A stretch of DNA of 42,818 nt from JANLQX01 sp031418775 (GCA_031418775.1 JANOJN010000311.1:1-42818), one strand, 5' to 3'; shown: positions 1 through 8,982, numbered from the stretch's first letter. Numbers and translations: made by a program. Notes: generated by a model not told the origin, from the letters alone.

Positions 1-1
1 T

Positions 2-73
2 CACGACCGCACCCGCCAACACGGTGCCCTCGCCAACCCCGGCGGCCGTGCCCGACGATCCAACGCCGCCTAG
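2..73 (+). CDS. C-terminal tail of an unidentified protein, probably a transposase (partial)
   Basis: An open frame enters from the left edge and stops at TAG 71-73. The visible tail is basic (HDRTRQHGALANPGGRAR, then RSNAA). It is followed at once by two near-identical 18-bp direct repeats that look like an insertion-sequence end, so a transposase C-terminus is the likeliest reading. The fragment is too short to name a family. The frame is seen; the function is inference. Confidence 0.3.
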   Translation, partial: HDRTRQHGALANPGGRARRSNAA

Positions 74-87
74 AAAACCCCCGACCG

Positions 88-130
88 AGTGTCGGGTAGG
101 TACCGAACAGGAAGTGTCGGGCACGTACCG
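88..130. repeat. Two imperfect 18-bp direct repeats, probable IS end
   Basis: The units at 88-105 and 113-130 share AGTGTCGGG and GTACCG and differ at only two positions, with a period of 25 bp. They sit just after the stop of the partial gene at the left edge. Tandem short repeats of this kind are common at transposase-binding ends of IS elements. The matching left end would lie outside the window, so family assignment is not possible. Confidence 0.4.
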
Positions 131-197
131 GGACTTGACACGTGCCCATGGGTGTTCGCAAGTGGTTGTTTCGGCCGGCCGATGCTGATGTGTTGAT

Positions 198-690
198 GTG
201 GTGGGTGGATCGAAGCGGCCGTTTACACCTTCGGGGTCGATGCGGCAGCGCACGTCCGTGTCGTGGGAGCTTCGCTCGTATGCGGGTGCTGATGCGTTCA
301 CTGGTCGTGTCACGTATCGAACTCTGATGTTGCTGCACGAGCAACGAAGCCGTTGCGTGATCGAAGCCGAGCGTCGGCGGGTTGGTGTTGATGTGCTGCC
401 GCTGTTCGGGAAGCCGAGCGATGTGACTCGGCCGTGGACGCCGAACTGGGTTACGAAGCGTTTTGCTGTTGTGCTTGATCAGGCCGGTGTGGCGCACTTC
501 CGATTGCACGATCTTTGCCATTTTGTTGCGACGCAGATGCTCGCGGCCGGTGTTCCTTCGCCGGTGGTGTCGACATCGGCGCGGCTTGGTCATGCGCGTG
601 TTTCCACGACTCAATATGTATGCGGCATCAATGCCGGCGTGGGATCGTGCTGCCGCTGAGACCCTCAGTTCGCTGCCTCGCGCTGGTCGA
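198..690 (+). pseudogene. Tyrosine recombinase/phage integrase, degraded C-terminal part
   Basis: The frame from 198 to 659 carries the C-terminal catalytic region of a tyrosine recombinase: a box reading RLHDLCHFVATQMLAAG, then SARLGHARVSTTQYV. In active enzymes the first box is HxLRH; here the arginine is Cys (HDLCH), which should abolish catalysis. After TTQYV the homology moves to the next frame (YAASMPAWDRAAAETLSSL, about 628-685), so there is a frameshift just before the catalytic tyrosine region. The N-terminal half is not recognisable. It lies about 290 bp left of a tRNA-Gly 3'-end repeat, where an integrase of a tRNA-targeting element is expected. It is a dead remnant of the element that made the left scar. 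Confidence 0.75.
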
Positions 691-699
691 TCCGACAAC

Positions 700-985
700 T
701 TTCGAGGCCGTTGGGCAGATTGTGCGTCCGGCGTAAAGCTTCATCAGGAAGATCCAATCAGCTGTTGGCCCGAGAATCGTAAGTGCGTGGTGATCGAAGA
801 GGACGGTGCAGTCTTCGATTCTGAGACCGCTTGGGCGGAACGCGGCGGCCGAGTCGTTGAGCCAATCGTTCGCGTATCCGTGTTGTTGACCGATTTCGGA
901 GATCGCTTGCTTCGTGACAGCCTGAAGGCGGGTCACGGAATCGATGTCGCGGGTCGATTCGCGTAGGTCGTTGAGCGCGGTGAGG
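700..985 (-). pseudogene. DUF6036-like nucleotidyltransferase, N-terminally truncated fragment
   Basis: The minus strand reads ESTRDIDSVTRLQAVTKQA, then NDWLNDSAAAF, then TVLFDHHALTILGPTADWIF and LMKLYAGR. This order (TRDID, DWLND, a LFDH segment, then LxxKxxAxR) is that of DUF6036-type minimal nucleotidyltransferases, several of which are toxin-antitoxin or abortive-infection toxins. The N-terminal nucleotide-binding part is missing because the homology begins inside the tRNA-Gly repeat at 979-985; upstream sequence is only antisense tRNA. The C-terminus loses similarity after YAGR. The gene was therefore cut by the recombination that left the repeat. Family assignment is from remembered motifs and has not been searched. 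Confidence 0.5.
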
Positions 986-1017
986 GTCGCGGGTTCGAAT
1001 CCCGTCTTCCGCTCCAA
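979..1017 (+). repeat. tRNA-Gly 3'-end att-like repeat, left copy
   Basis: These 39 bp are identical to 13309-13347. They contain the 3' strand of a tRNA anticodon stem, the variable loop, a complete T arm (GCGGG, TTCGAAT, CCCGT) and the acceptor 3' strand CTTCCGC with discriminator T and encoded CCA. No D arm or 5' half precedes it, so it is not a functional tRNA. It is best explained as an attachment-site scar of an element that integrates in the 3' end of tRNA-Gly(GCC). Confidence 0.8.
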
Positions 1018-1138
1018 CGAAACGGTTGTGATCAGCCGATTCATGCAGTCGGTCCCCGATCGACGGGGCTGGCAGCGTGATGAAGCGGCGTCGACTCGTG
1101 ACCGTCGTCGACCGTGCGGCCACGTTTGGGCATCTCGA

Positions 1139-1619
1139 TCAGTAGAGCGTGATGGTGAAGACGACGTAGGCGTGTCCTCAGGCGGTTGCGTCTCGTCCGC
1201 TTCCGGGAACGTGCGTCGATTGAACGAGATCGATCGGCGGTTGCGCGGGTCCAACAGCCATCGGACGGTCTCGATCCCTTCGTCTTGCATCTCGCCGAGA
1301 ATCGACTCGAGCAACCGGCGGGCGAGCCCGATGCGTTGCTTGTCGATTCGCACTGCTGCGACCATCACGTAACGATGGCCGGTCTGCGGTCCGAAGCGCT
1401 CGTGCACGATCCGTCATGTGCAACGACCGCGACGATCTGGCCGTGTTCTTCCAGAACGACAACACGACGGTCAAGTGACCGATGGTTGGAGTCGGCGCGC
1501 CGATCGGGGAGCCCGCCGACGATCTCGCCGACTTCGCTCAGCCACGGCGAGGTGGTGTCGCCGATGTCGAAGGGCTCGAGTTGATCTGCGTCTACGTCGT
1601 CCGCGTCGCGAAGAATCAC
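1139..1619 (-). pseudogene. GNAT acetyltransferase broken by two frameshifts
   Basis: Reading from a GTG at 1619, the N-terminal part (MILRDADDVDADQLEPFDIG, later VVVLEEHGQIVAVVAHDG) is in one frame. Near 1400-1410 the homology moves to a second frame (HERFGPQTGHRYVMVAAVR, then RIGLARRLLESILGEM, the acetyl-CoA pyrophosphate-binding helix region). Near 1165 it moves again to a third frame ending AYVVFTITLY and stop at 1139-1141. Joined, the three pieces make a protein of ordinary GNAT length (about 160 residues), so the fold was once complete. Two separate single-base indels argue for a pseudogene, unless the assembly is poor here. The substrate is unknown. Confidence 0.65.
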
Positions 1620-1746
1620 GAGGCGCCGCTAACTGGAATGTCGGAGAACGGGGCCTTTCGGCTTCCATGCTGTTGCCACCGCCGGGATGTCGGGGTCGTT
1701 GACCCCCCGAGGCGCTTGGCCGCCATCGGCCAGTCGGCCTTCGGCG

Positions 1747-4619
1747 CTACTTCGGCGCCAACGCGAGACCGGCGCCGACAGTGTCGCCCAGCGCACGGGC
1801 GTCGACCTCGTGCAGCGCGTCGAGGTACTGCTTGTACGCCTGCTTCTCCTTCTCCGAGGCCTTCAGCTCGTCGAACCAGAGCTTTTCCAGGTCTTTGTCC
1901 TTCTCGCACAGCTTCAGGATCTGCTCCTCGGTGGCTTTCCTCGGCAGACCCTTGGTCACCTGTGACGCCACCCGCGCCTCACGGGCCGTCTTCAGCGCGC
2001 TCATCGCCTCGTTGTGCGCGCGTTGCGTCCCCATCTTCATGCTCGTCGTCATGGCCCGGCCCATCTCGTGGTCCACTTTCATGGCACCGAACTTCCCGTC
2101 GCAGATCGCCTCCACGACGCTCTGCTTGTACCCGGTCTTCTTGGCGATCTCCGCGGCGGACATGTTCAACAGGTCATGTTGGTAGCGAATCGACTGTGTG
2201 AACTGCTCGGAGTGACGCCCTTCGTGGTAGAGGGTCGTCGCCAATGCCTCGAGCCCATCCTTCTCCAGGGCGACGGGATTGATCGCGATCGCCCACGTCC
2301 CCGGATCGAAGTAGCCGCGAGCGTTCGCCGACATGCCTTCGGGGAACTTCAGCTCGATCGTCGGGAGCCCCCGCTCGGTCATCATCTTGTTGAGGAGGGT
2401 GCCGAGCTCACCCATCTTCGCCTGTTTGCTCACGAGCTTCGCGTCCGTCGCGATCTGCTTGGTCCCGGCGAGGAACGAGCCCATCGCGTCCTTGTCGGCC
2501 AGCCCGCCCGCGTTGGCCGGGCGCTCGCCGATCAGCCGGCGCGCGCGGAAGTCTTCGACCACCTTCGCCGCCAGTTGCTGGCGGTTCGCGCTCGGGTGCA
2601 TCTTGCCCGTCGCCCCCATGTCTGCGACCGCGACCTGGATGACCTTCTCGACCTCGCCGGCCGCCTTCGCCGTCTTGATCGTGGTTGCCACGGTGCGGAA
2701 CGCCTTCAACGCCGCGCCGGCATCGATGCACGCGCCGGCGAGGTCGACGGCCAGCCACAGCAACGACGGCTCCTCGGACGCGATCGCGGCGGCGGAGTTG
2801 ATGGCCGAGCCCGCTGCGGCCTTGCCCATGTTGTACTGCTCCAGCGAGTCCGCGAACTGCTTGACCGACAAGGCACCCGCACCGGCCGCGCCCATGGCGG
2901 CCAGCAGCGACAGGCCCCCGGTCGGGGCTGCGGCAAGCAGGCCCAGGGCGATCGTGAGCGCGCCGAGCCCGAGCGCCTCCATCGCCGCCTCGTGGGCGCG
3001 CTGTGCCTGTATTCGCCCGACGTGGGTAGCGGCCTCCGACCCAGCGCCGGCCTCGAAGTTCTTCTTGGTCTGCTCGAGGACGGGCGGCAGGTTCATCGGG
3101 TCGAGCTTTCCGGACTGGATGTTGCGCTCCGTCTCGCCGATGCTCTTGATCACCGGGTCCGTGGTGGCGGCGACGAGGCCCTTCAGCGCCTTGTCGTCGG
3201 CTGCCGCGACCGTCTTGTAGACGATGCCGTCTGCCAGCAGGATCGGGAACTGCGTCCCGTAGATCGCCTTGAGCATGGTCAGCTCCTTCAGCTTGGCGAC
3301 CATGTTGTCGGCGAATTCCTGGCCCACCTTCTTCTTGGTGTCGATCAGGAGCTTGCCCTGGAAGATCTCGCTCTGGACCTTGGCCAGCTTCTTCGCCGCG
3401 TCGCGCAGGTGCTGCGCTTCCCCCTTCGTGTCGTACCGGCTCGCCTCCTTCGTGGCGATGTCCTTGTTGGTCGCCAGCATGAAGAGCGCGATCGTGTGCG
3501 TGCGCTGCTGGAACTTCATCGCGAACTGGTCGTAGTAGGAGGGCAGCTCGTCGGAGCTCTTCAGCCCGACGTCGGCCAGCACCTCCTTCACCTCGTCGCT
3601 GTCGTTCGCCCCGTTGTACGGCGATTTGAGCGGGTCGAACGGCTTCTGCGTCGGCGGGGTGCCGAGCCACACGGTCGGCGTTTTCGGATCGGGTGCCTTG
3701 CTCCCGTCGGCGGGGGTGTTGACGCCCGGCACCGTGATCGTCGGGCCGGTGTTGGGGTAGCGAGACGGCGGGATGTATTCCAGCTTCTTCATCAAACGGA
3801 CGTTCTTCGCCACGTCGAGGATGCGCACGAGCTTCATGTCCTCGGCCGGGACCGGCGGACCCGTCATGCCGGGGGTGGCCTTGGACATCATCGGATCGAC
3901 CGAGGCGTTGGGACCGGACGCGTTCGGGTCCACGGACTTGTTCGGCTCGCGCTGGATCACGTGCGCCGGCGACCCGCCAGCCGCGTGACCGACCGTGCGG
4001 TCCTCGCGCTGGATGTCCGGCGTGCGCTGCAGGATGCGACCGACGGCGCGGTTGCCGATCGACCCCTGCAGGGCGAACACCACGCCGGCGCGCCCTGCCA
4101 TCGACCGAAGGGCAGGTCCCGCCCCGGCATGGTCGGCCTCGACCCGCTCGACCCGCTCGACCCGCTCGGCGACGGGGGCCGGCTCGTGCGCAGTCGTGCT
4201 CACGACGAGTGGCTCCTGCTTGGCGTCTTCGGCCTCGCCCGCCGCATACCGCTGAGCGAGGGCGTCGGCCACGCCGTCCGCCTCGCGCTCCTCGGCCGTG
4301 TCCGCTGCGCCGACCGACATGACTCCCCGTCGCCGCTCATGCTGCGCTGCTGCACGACGTGGGCGAGCAGGCGCTGGGTGGACGAGCTTCCCGGCGCCAA
4401 CTGGTCGGAGCGCACGAACACGTCGTTGCCCGTCGTGAACGCCTTCGCAGTCCTCGGTGGCCAGCGCGTCGGCCTCCTCGTCGCTGACAGCCCGGGGCAC
4501 GGGTCGTCCGGGTCGACGTCGACCGCGCGCCGGTCCTCGACGAGGGCGCGGACGTGCTCGGACCGGGTGCGGATGCGATCGAGGAGCTCCCCGTCGCAGA
4601 TCTCGGTGTGCTCGGGCAC
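1747..4619 (-). CDS. DUF4157/eCIS-core-domain protein with C-terminal metallopeptidase-like domain, frameshifted N-terminus
   Basis: The body (about 4320 down to 1747) is one long open frame. Just inside it is EEREADGVADALA, the motif that follows DUF4157 domains, then VVFALQGSIGNRAVGRILQR, the LQRxAGNRAVxRLLQR box of proteins linked to extracellular contractile injection systems. The middle is helical, with an Ala/Gly-rich hydrophobic segment near 2870-2990. The C-terminal domain has LYHEGRHSEQ (HExxH zinc motif, about 2208-2235) and ends ALGDTVGAGLALAPK. DUF4157 itself is split: from a GTG at 4619, ELLDRIRTRSEHVRALVEDR and then AFTTGNDVFVRSDQLAPGS plus RLLAHVVQQ lie in another frame, with SDEEADALATED between them in the main frame, so about three frameshifts are needed. 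The usual LLAHELTHVVQQ is shortened to LLAHVVQQ, losing its HExxH. No tail-sheath genes are nearby. An effector or cargo role is inference. Confidence 0.65.
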
Positions 4620-4821
4620 GCCCCCATTGTGGGTTGAGCGACGGGGCGGCGGAAGGGCGGCGGGCTGACCGATGGGGCAGACGATCCTTGCCCGATCGGG
4701 CACCGAGTCGGCTCGTGCGCCGGAGAGGTCGGGCCACCATCGAGACGTCGGCGGCTCCGGACGTTCGCGACGAGTGAACCACACCCCTGATTCCGGAGTC
4801 CTTCCGAGAGGATTCTGAAAG

Positions 4822-4965
4822 ATGTCTAGACCGTCGATGTTTGATGCCGAGTTTCGTGCTCGTGCTTGTGAGTTGGCCCGTTCGTCGTCGAAGCCGAGGT
4901 CGCGGATCGCCGCGGATCTGGGCGTATCGGACGCTACGTTGTACAAGTGGATGTCCAGATCAAAC
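4822..4965 (+). pseudogene. IS3-type OrfA N-terminal remnant
   Basis: From ATG 4822 the frame gives MSRPSMFDAEFRARACELAR, then IAADLGVSDATLYKWMSR, the helix-turn-helix of IS3-family OrfA proteins. Similarity stops at WMSR near 4957. The frame stays open to 5034 only through sequence that belongs, on the other strand, to a LuxR remnant. No OrfB is present. A GAGAGGATTCTGAAAG stretch precedes the start. It is a truncated IS copy whose right part was lost when the adjacent DNA was joined. Confidence 0.6.
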
Positions 4966-5016
4966 CCACCGAAACCCGCTGTTTCTGACGGCGACCATGA
5001 ACCATTGACTGAATCG

Positions 5017-5240
5017 CCGCGAGCCAGTGGATGACTGCGGCGACGCGTCGGTTGGCGTCCGGCTGTTCGGTGAGGTCGAGTTTGGTGAAGATCGATCGTA
5101 TGTGTGGTTCGAGATGACGGTGATCTTCGGGAGCCTGCCCGGTCCATTCATGATGTTCACGGTCGGTGAGTAGGGAATCGAAGATCTGCTCCCGCTCTTG
5201 AGGGTGCTCGTTCAGCGCGGTTGCGTTCGCGTCTGGCTCC
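5017..5240 (-). pseudogene. LuxR/NarL-type response regulator, C-terminal remnant
   Basis: The minus strand reads QEREQIFDSLLTDREHHEW, a degenerate version of the start of a LuxR helix-turn-helix, then HIRSIFTKLDL and EQPDANRRVAAVIHWLA. The second part matches the standard end of NarL/LuxR output domains (VExHIRSIFTKLxLxExxDxxRRVLAVxxWL). The recognition helix between the two parts is scrambled and no receiver domain is found. Downstream of IHWLA the frame runs on into unrelated sequence. It abuts the IS3 remnant, so the whole stretch is rearranged. Confidence 0.5.
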
Positions 5241-5363
5241 CGGCATGAGCGATGGCGCAACGCCCGTTTCCTCGTTTTTGAGACCGGTGTCGACTGCCGA
5301 CTACGCGAATGGATGTTGGGTTACGCGGCAGTGAGCCGCTACTGCGGCGTCATACGGATCGCT

Positions 5364-5771
5364 CTATTCGAACTCGATGGATCCGAAGGTGTCGAAGTAC
5401 TCGCGCCAACTGGCGATTTTCCCGTCACGAAGCTCTACGACGATGGCGTCCGGCGTGGTGCTTCTCGCCATATCTCGACGTCGAGTGCAGTGCCATGACC
5501 ACTCTATGGCCAACCAATTGCCGTCCGGAGAGGCAAAGAGTGCGGTGAGTTCCACGTGTAGGTCGGTGAGTATTTCGTGCCAACCTCGAATGGTATCGGC
5601 GATGTCGCTGGCCGCCACGCGAACGCCGCGAGGGGCGGTTAGTTCCCCATCGGCGCGCCAGTCGTCGGCGGCCCCAACGTCGTCGCGATTGTTCTCCCAC
5701 ATCGAGATCTGCCGCCTGACAAGGGCGAGTTGTTCGGGCGTGAAGCTTCCCGGAGGCGTCGCTTCTTCCAT
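5364..5771 (-). CDS. SnoaL-like/NTF2-fold protein
   Basis: 135 residues from ATG 5771 (MEEATPPGSFTPEQLALVRR) to GKIASWREYFDTFGSIEFE. The pattern of a tryptophan-rich helix, ADDWRADGELTAPRG, IRGWHEILTDLHVELTALF, a DGNWLAIEWSW strand and the ending ELRDGKIASWREYFD is that of SnoaL-like polyketide-cyclase/NTF2 folds: a small cone-shaped barrel with a ligand cavity. The catalytic role cannot be read because these proteins vary (isomerases, hydrolases, binding proteins). The frame is intact at normal length. Upstream in-frame sequence to 6290 lacks the fold and is not counted. It has no co-oriented partner within 1.5 kb. Confidence 0.7.
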   Translation of the reverse strand: MEEATPPGSFTPEQLALVRRQISMWENNRDDVGAADDWRADGELTAPRGVRVAASDIADTIRGWHEILTDLHVELTALFASPDGNWLAIEWSWHCTRRRDMARSTTPDAIVVELRDGKIASWREYFDTFGSIEFE

Positions 5772-6310
5772 TTTGGTTCCGATCGGTGAGTGTTGACGAG
5801 AGCGCGACCTTACGCTCTCGCGGCCCTCCTGCGTCGGAGCGGCGCTGGTCCGTCGTCGACCGGGATCACGTTCCTCGGCGAATCCCATCGTCGGAGAGTG
5901 CAGCGTGGTCCGAGGCCGTGGTGGGTTGCTGCGGCACCTCCGGGGACACCGAGCGGGGCCCTTCGGGTTGGTCGCTACTCTGCGCAATCCCGTAGGGCTC
6001 ATGTTCGATCTGTGCGCATACTTTCGCGCCGACACGGAACGTCGTGCGGCCAGCGGCCCCTGCCAGGGGGACTCGTTTCCTGGGCACGTGCGCGTATTGC
6101 TCACATCAATGTTAGGGTCTTTGCGGAGCCGAGGTCGTGGGGCCGATGAAGGCTTCGCCCCGAGGCAGGGGGTACGAAGATGATGGCCGACGATCACACG
6201 TTCTTGCGGGCGCATCCCCGGTCCAATCTCGCGTGTGATGCCTGGTTCAGCGGTCATCCTCTCCGAGAGGTCCAGCGATGGTCGCGACATGTGAGAGCGG
6301 CCATCACGTC
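5772..6310. other. 539-bp region without a recognisable gene
   Basis: Open frames exist on both strands, but none shows a domain, a ribosome-binding site with a good start, or family-like composition. The stretch holds the presumed promoters of the divergent SnoaL-like gene and the oxidoreductase pair. A GATGAAGG-centred purine-rich patch lies near 6146-6180, but no known riboswitch consensus could be fitted. Confidence 0.4.
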
Positions 6311-6904
6311 ATGAAGGTTGTCGTCGTGTTCGCCCATCCCTCACCGCGGAGCCTCACCGCCGCGATTTGTCGGACGGCCGTTGCAGCGCTTGCGCGCGTC
6401 GGTCACGAGGTAGTCCTTATGGACTTGTACGCAGACAAGTTCGTGGCGCAGATGAGCCGCGAGGAGCGTTTGGCCTACGTGACCGATTCGCCGATCCTTG
6501 ATCCGCTTGTCGAACGATATGCAGCGCAGCTTGTTTTGGCCGAGGGTTTGGTACTCATCTACCCCACGTGGCACGGCAGCTTTCCGGCCATCTTGAAAGG
6601 GTGGTTCGAGCGGGTGTTCGTGCCGGGTGTCGGGTGGGCCCTGGATCCGGTCACCAACAAAGCTTCCAGCGGCCTGCGGTCTGCCCGGCGGGTGGTGGGT
6701 GTGTCCACCTACGGTTCGTCCCGGCTGCACACAATGCGTCTGTCGGACGCCGGAAGGCGCGTCATCATGAGAAACATCCGGTTCCTGGCCCCGAAGGCCA
6801 CGTGCCGGGCGCAGTGGTTGGGGATCTATGGGCTCGACCGGTCGGATCCGAAGCAAACCGAACGCTTCCTCGCCAAGGTCGATCACGCCATGGCCCACCT
6901 GTGA
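6311..6904 (+). CDS. NAD(P)H:quinone oxidoreductase-like flavodoxin-fold protein, first of a pair
   Basis: 197 residues from ATG 6311. MKVVVVFAHPSPRSLTAAIC is the FMN-phosphate loop of the Flavodoxin_2 family (KefF/MdaB/NQO1-like). VLIYPTWHGSFPAILKGWFE and RVFVPGVGW are the family's second signature, which contacts the flavin ring and dimer partner. Such enzymes move two electrons from NAD(P)H to quinones or similar acceptors in the cytoplasm. An in-frame ATG at 6278 would add 11 residues, but the flavodoxin strand begins at 6311. The next gene is a homologue 13 bp downstream, so the two were probably duplicated and may form a heterodimer. The natural substrate is unknown. Confidence 0.85.
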   Translation: MKVVVVFAHPSPRSLTAAICRTAVAALARVGHEVVLMDLYADKFVAQMSREERLAYVTDSPILDPLVERYAAQLVLAEGLVLIYPTWHGSFPAILKGWFERVFVPGVGWALDPVTNKASSGLRSARRVVGVSTYGSSRLHTMRLSDAGRRVIMRNIRFLAPKATCRAQWLGIYGLDRSDPKQTERFLAKVDHAMAHL

Positions 6905-6917
6905 TGGTGACTTGCTC

Positions 6918-7502
6918 ATGCGGGTTCTGATGGTTCGTGCGCACCCGGTGCGCGAGAGCCTGCTTCAAGCCGCCGGTGACCGAGCTGCGGCCGCCATTAT
7001 ACGAGCCGGTCACGAAATTCGTCAGATCGATCTCTACGCGGACGGGTTCGAGCCGACAGTGAGCGAGGAAGAGTGGCGCATGCACAAGAGAGGTGCTGCG
7101 CTGTCGCCGTCATTGCAGTCGTACGCCGATGCGTTGGGCTGGGCGGAGCACCTCGTGCTGGTGTACCCGACCTGGTTCGGTGGGTTCCCGGCGATGTTGA
7201 AAGGCTGGCTAGATCGAGTTTGGGTGCGTGGCGTGGTGTGCGAAACAGCAGCTGATTCGTCGCGCACCCGCTCGAAGTTGCGCCACATCACCCATCTCAC
7301 GGTGCTTACCACTCACGGTGGCTCGAAGTTCATGAACTCCCTCGGCGGAGAGCCCGGTCGGCGAATGGTGCGTCGCCGAATTCGATCGTTGTGTAGCCGG
7401 AGTTGCCGCCCGCGCTGGGTAGCGCTGTACGGCAATGACCACTGCACGCCGGCAAAGCGGTTGGAGTTTCTCGAAACCGTGGAGCGTCGGCTCGGCCGAT
7501 GA
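6918..7502 (+). CDS. NAD(P)H:quinone oxidoreductase-like flavodoxin-fold protein, second of a pair
   Basis: 194 residues from ATG 6918 (MRVLMVRAHPVRESLLQAAG). VLVYPTWFGGFPAMLKGWLD and RVWVRGVVCE match the first gene of the pair position by position, as do ITHLTVLTTHGG and the ending WVALYGNDHCTPAKRLEFLE. It lies 13 bp after its homologue with no terminator between, so it is co-transcribed. Both keep the flavin-binding signatures, and neither looks like a pseudogene. A hairpin-forming sequence follows at 7568-7621 before the convergent folate gene. Confidence 0.85.
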   Translation: MRVLMVRAHPVRESLLQAAGDRAAAAIIRAGHEIRQIDLYADGFEPTVSEEEWRMHKRGAALSPSLQSYADALGWAEHLVLVYPTWFGGFPAMLKGWLDRVWVRGVVCETAADSSRTRSKLRHITHLTVLTTHGGSKFMNSLGGEPGRRMVRRRIRSLCSRSCRPRWVALYGNDHCTPAKRLEFLETVERRLGR

Positions 7503-7567
7503 GTCACCGTGCCACTCCGCCGGGCTGCTGTGAGCGATCGTGATAGAGCAGGCGGGCTGCGCAATGA

Positions 7568-7621
7568 GCCGGGAAACCGTCGAGGCGGGCCGGTATGCAA
7601 CGCCCGTCGCAGTTTCCCGGC
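7568..7621. terminator. Large hairpin between convergent genes
   Basis: Perfect 10-bp arms GCCGGGAAAC (7568-7577) and GTTTCCCGGC (7612-7621) enclose 34 nt containing a second possible stem (CGGGC with GCCCG). It lies between the + strand oxidoreductase stop (7502) and the - strand folate reductase stop (7665), a position that suits a bidirectional terminator. There is no clear T-run, so Rho-dependent or purely structural roles are possible. Confidence 0.5.
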
Positions 7622-7664
7622 CCACGCGCCCCGGCTCAGGGGGAACCGAGACCTGGTGTGCTGC

Positions 7665-8873
7665 TCACCGTGCGGCTAGCGGTCGTTCGGTGAGGTGCGC
7701 TGCTTCGATGACTTCGAGGTAGCGGGTGGGGTCGAGGTCCATGATGTCGATGCCTGAGATGCCGGGCATTTCCTTGAGCTGCTCGATCTGCTCGACGCAG
7801 ATTCGTAGACCCTCGTCGCGGCGCTTGCCCGGCGGGGCCGCGTCGAGGCGTTTGATCACGTGCTCGGGGACGACCACGCCTGGCGTGTTGTTGTTCATTC
7901 CTCTGGCCATTGCCGGTCCCGCCAGGGCACCGACGGACACGAGGATGTGGATCTTCCGGTCGAGGCCCAGGTCGCGTATCTTCTGCATGAAGTCGGCGAA
8001 CAACTCCATGTCGTAGACGACCTGGGTAACGGCGAAATCGATGCCGGCGGCGACCTTGGCGGCAAGTCGATTCGGTCGGAACTCCAGAGGGGCCGCTGTT
8101 GGTTCGGCTCCTGCACCGATGAGCACGTCGGGTGCCACATCAAGCACTCGTCCGGACAGCAACCTCGCCTCATCGCGAAGGTGACGGGCCGCGTCAATCC
8201 AGCTGACGGCATCGAGGTCGAAGACAGGTTTGGCGGCCGGATGGTCGCCGATCGCCGGATGGTCCCCGGTAAGGCAGAGGACGTTTTTGATCCCGAGCGC
8301 CGCGGCCCCCAACAGATCGGCCTGGAGCATGTTGCGGTTACGGTCGCGACACGTCATGTGCAGGATCGTCTCGACCCCGGCACGCTCGATCAGCGCTGCC
8401 ATCGCCAGTCCACACATGTGGGGTGAAGCGAGCGAGTTGTCGCTGATGTGGACGGCGTCGAGCACGCCGGTGAGCGGTCGTACTCGGGCGAGGACAGCCG
8501 CGGCGTCGCTGCTGTCAGGCGGGTTGATCTCCGCTGTCACGACGAAGCGTCCAGCGCGCAGCATCGACTCAAATCGTCCGCCTTGGCGGAGCGGCCGCCG
8601 GTGCTTGTCGAGCGTGTCGGCGACGATGCGCGGCCGCCTCGGCTCACCGAAGAGGGCGGAAAACGGTTCGGGGGCGGACCAGTCCCCCGGGGGGACGGGA
8701 TGATTCTCTGCTCCGGGGCTTGCCGCGATCGTTTCGGCCCAGACGCAGATCCGTCTGTCGACTTCGCAGGTACCGTCCAACGCCACGCCACCGCAAGGAC
8801 CATTCGTCATCGATTTGGGGCAGTCAAGCAGGCGTTCGGCTACGGGTAGGAGATACGGCGACTGGTGCTTCAT
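7665..8873 (-). CDS. Methylenetetrahydrofolate reductase with N-terminal Cys-rich MTHFR_C/MetV-like domain
   Basis: 402 residues from ATG 8873, preceded by AAAGGA at good spacing; a longer in-frame start at 8930 lacks support. Residues about 10-50 carry LLDCPKSMTNGPCGG, then GTCEVDRRICVW, the four-cysteine signature of the small MTHFR_C (PF12225/MetV-type) domain that in several bacteria is a separate electron-transfer subunit. From about residue 100 the MetF barrel follows: RFVVTAEINPPDSSD, CLTGDHPAIGDH (FAD region), DFAVTQVVYDME. It should reduce 5,10-methylene-THF to 5-methyl-THF in the cytoplasm; the redox partner may not be plain NADH, given the Cys domain. The gene is transcribed like the ABC genes but is separated from them by 110 bp. 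Confidence 0.85.
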   Translation of the reverse strand: MKHQSPYLLPVAERLLDCPKSMTNGPCGGVALDGTCEVDRRICVWAETIAASPGAENHPVPPGDWSAPEPFSALFGEPRRPRIVADTLDKHRRPLRQGGRFESMLRAGRFVVTAEINPPDSSDAAAVLARVRPLTGVLDAVHISDNSLASPHMCGLAMAALIERAGVETILHMTCRDRNRNMLQADLLGAAALGIKNVLCLTGDHPAIGDHPAAKPVFDLDAVSWIDAARHLRDEARLLSGRVLDVAPDVLIGAGAEPTAAPLEFRPNRLAAKVAAGIDFAVTQVVYDMELFADFMQKIRDLGLDRKIHILVSVGALAGPAMARGMNNNTPGVVVPEHVIKRLDAAPPGKRRDEGLRICVEQIEQLKEMPGISGIDIMDLDPTRYLEVIEAAHLTERPLAAR

Positions 8874-8982
8874 GTTCGATTCCTTTGTTGATGAGTTCAG
8901 AATCGGAGCGTTCAGCTGAGCTGAACGCAATGCACACGCAGGTCGTTTCCGGTCGACGCAGCGGGCCAGGGTCGTCGAGCAA

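Noticed and set aside
628..1407. Long minus-strand frame containing ERKTGFEPATLT
   Set aside because: This phrase is an antisense reading of the tRNA-Gly 3' end, a known annotation artefact; the frame joins parts of a GNAT remnant and a nucleotidyltransferase remnant and is not one gene.
2014..4668. 884-codon plus-strand frame opposite the DUF4157 gene
   Set aside because: Composition-driven shadow, His/Arg/Leu-rich, no motif; the opposite strand carries recognisable domains.
7568..7621. Riboswitch
   Set aside because: Lies between convergent gene ends, not before a start, and matches no known consensus.
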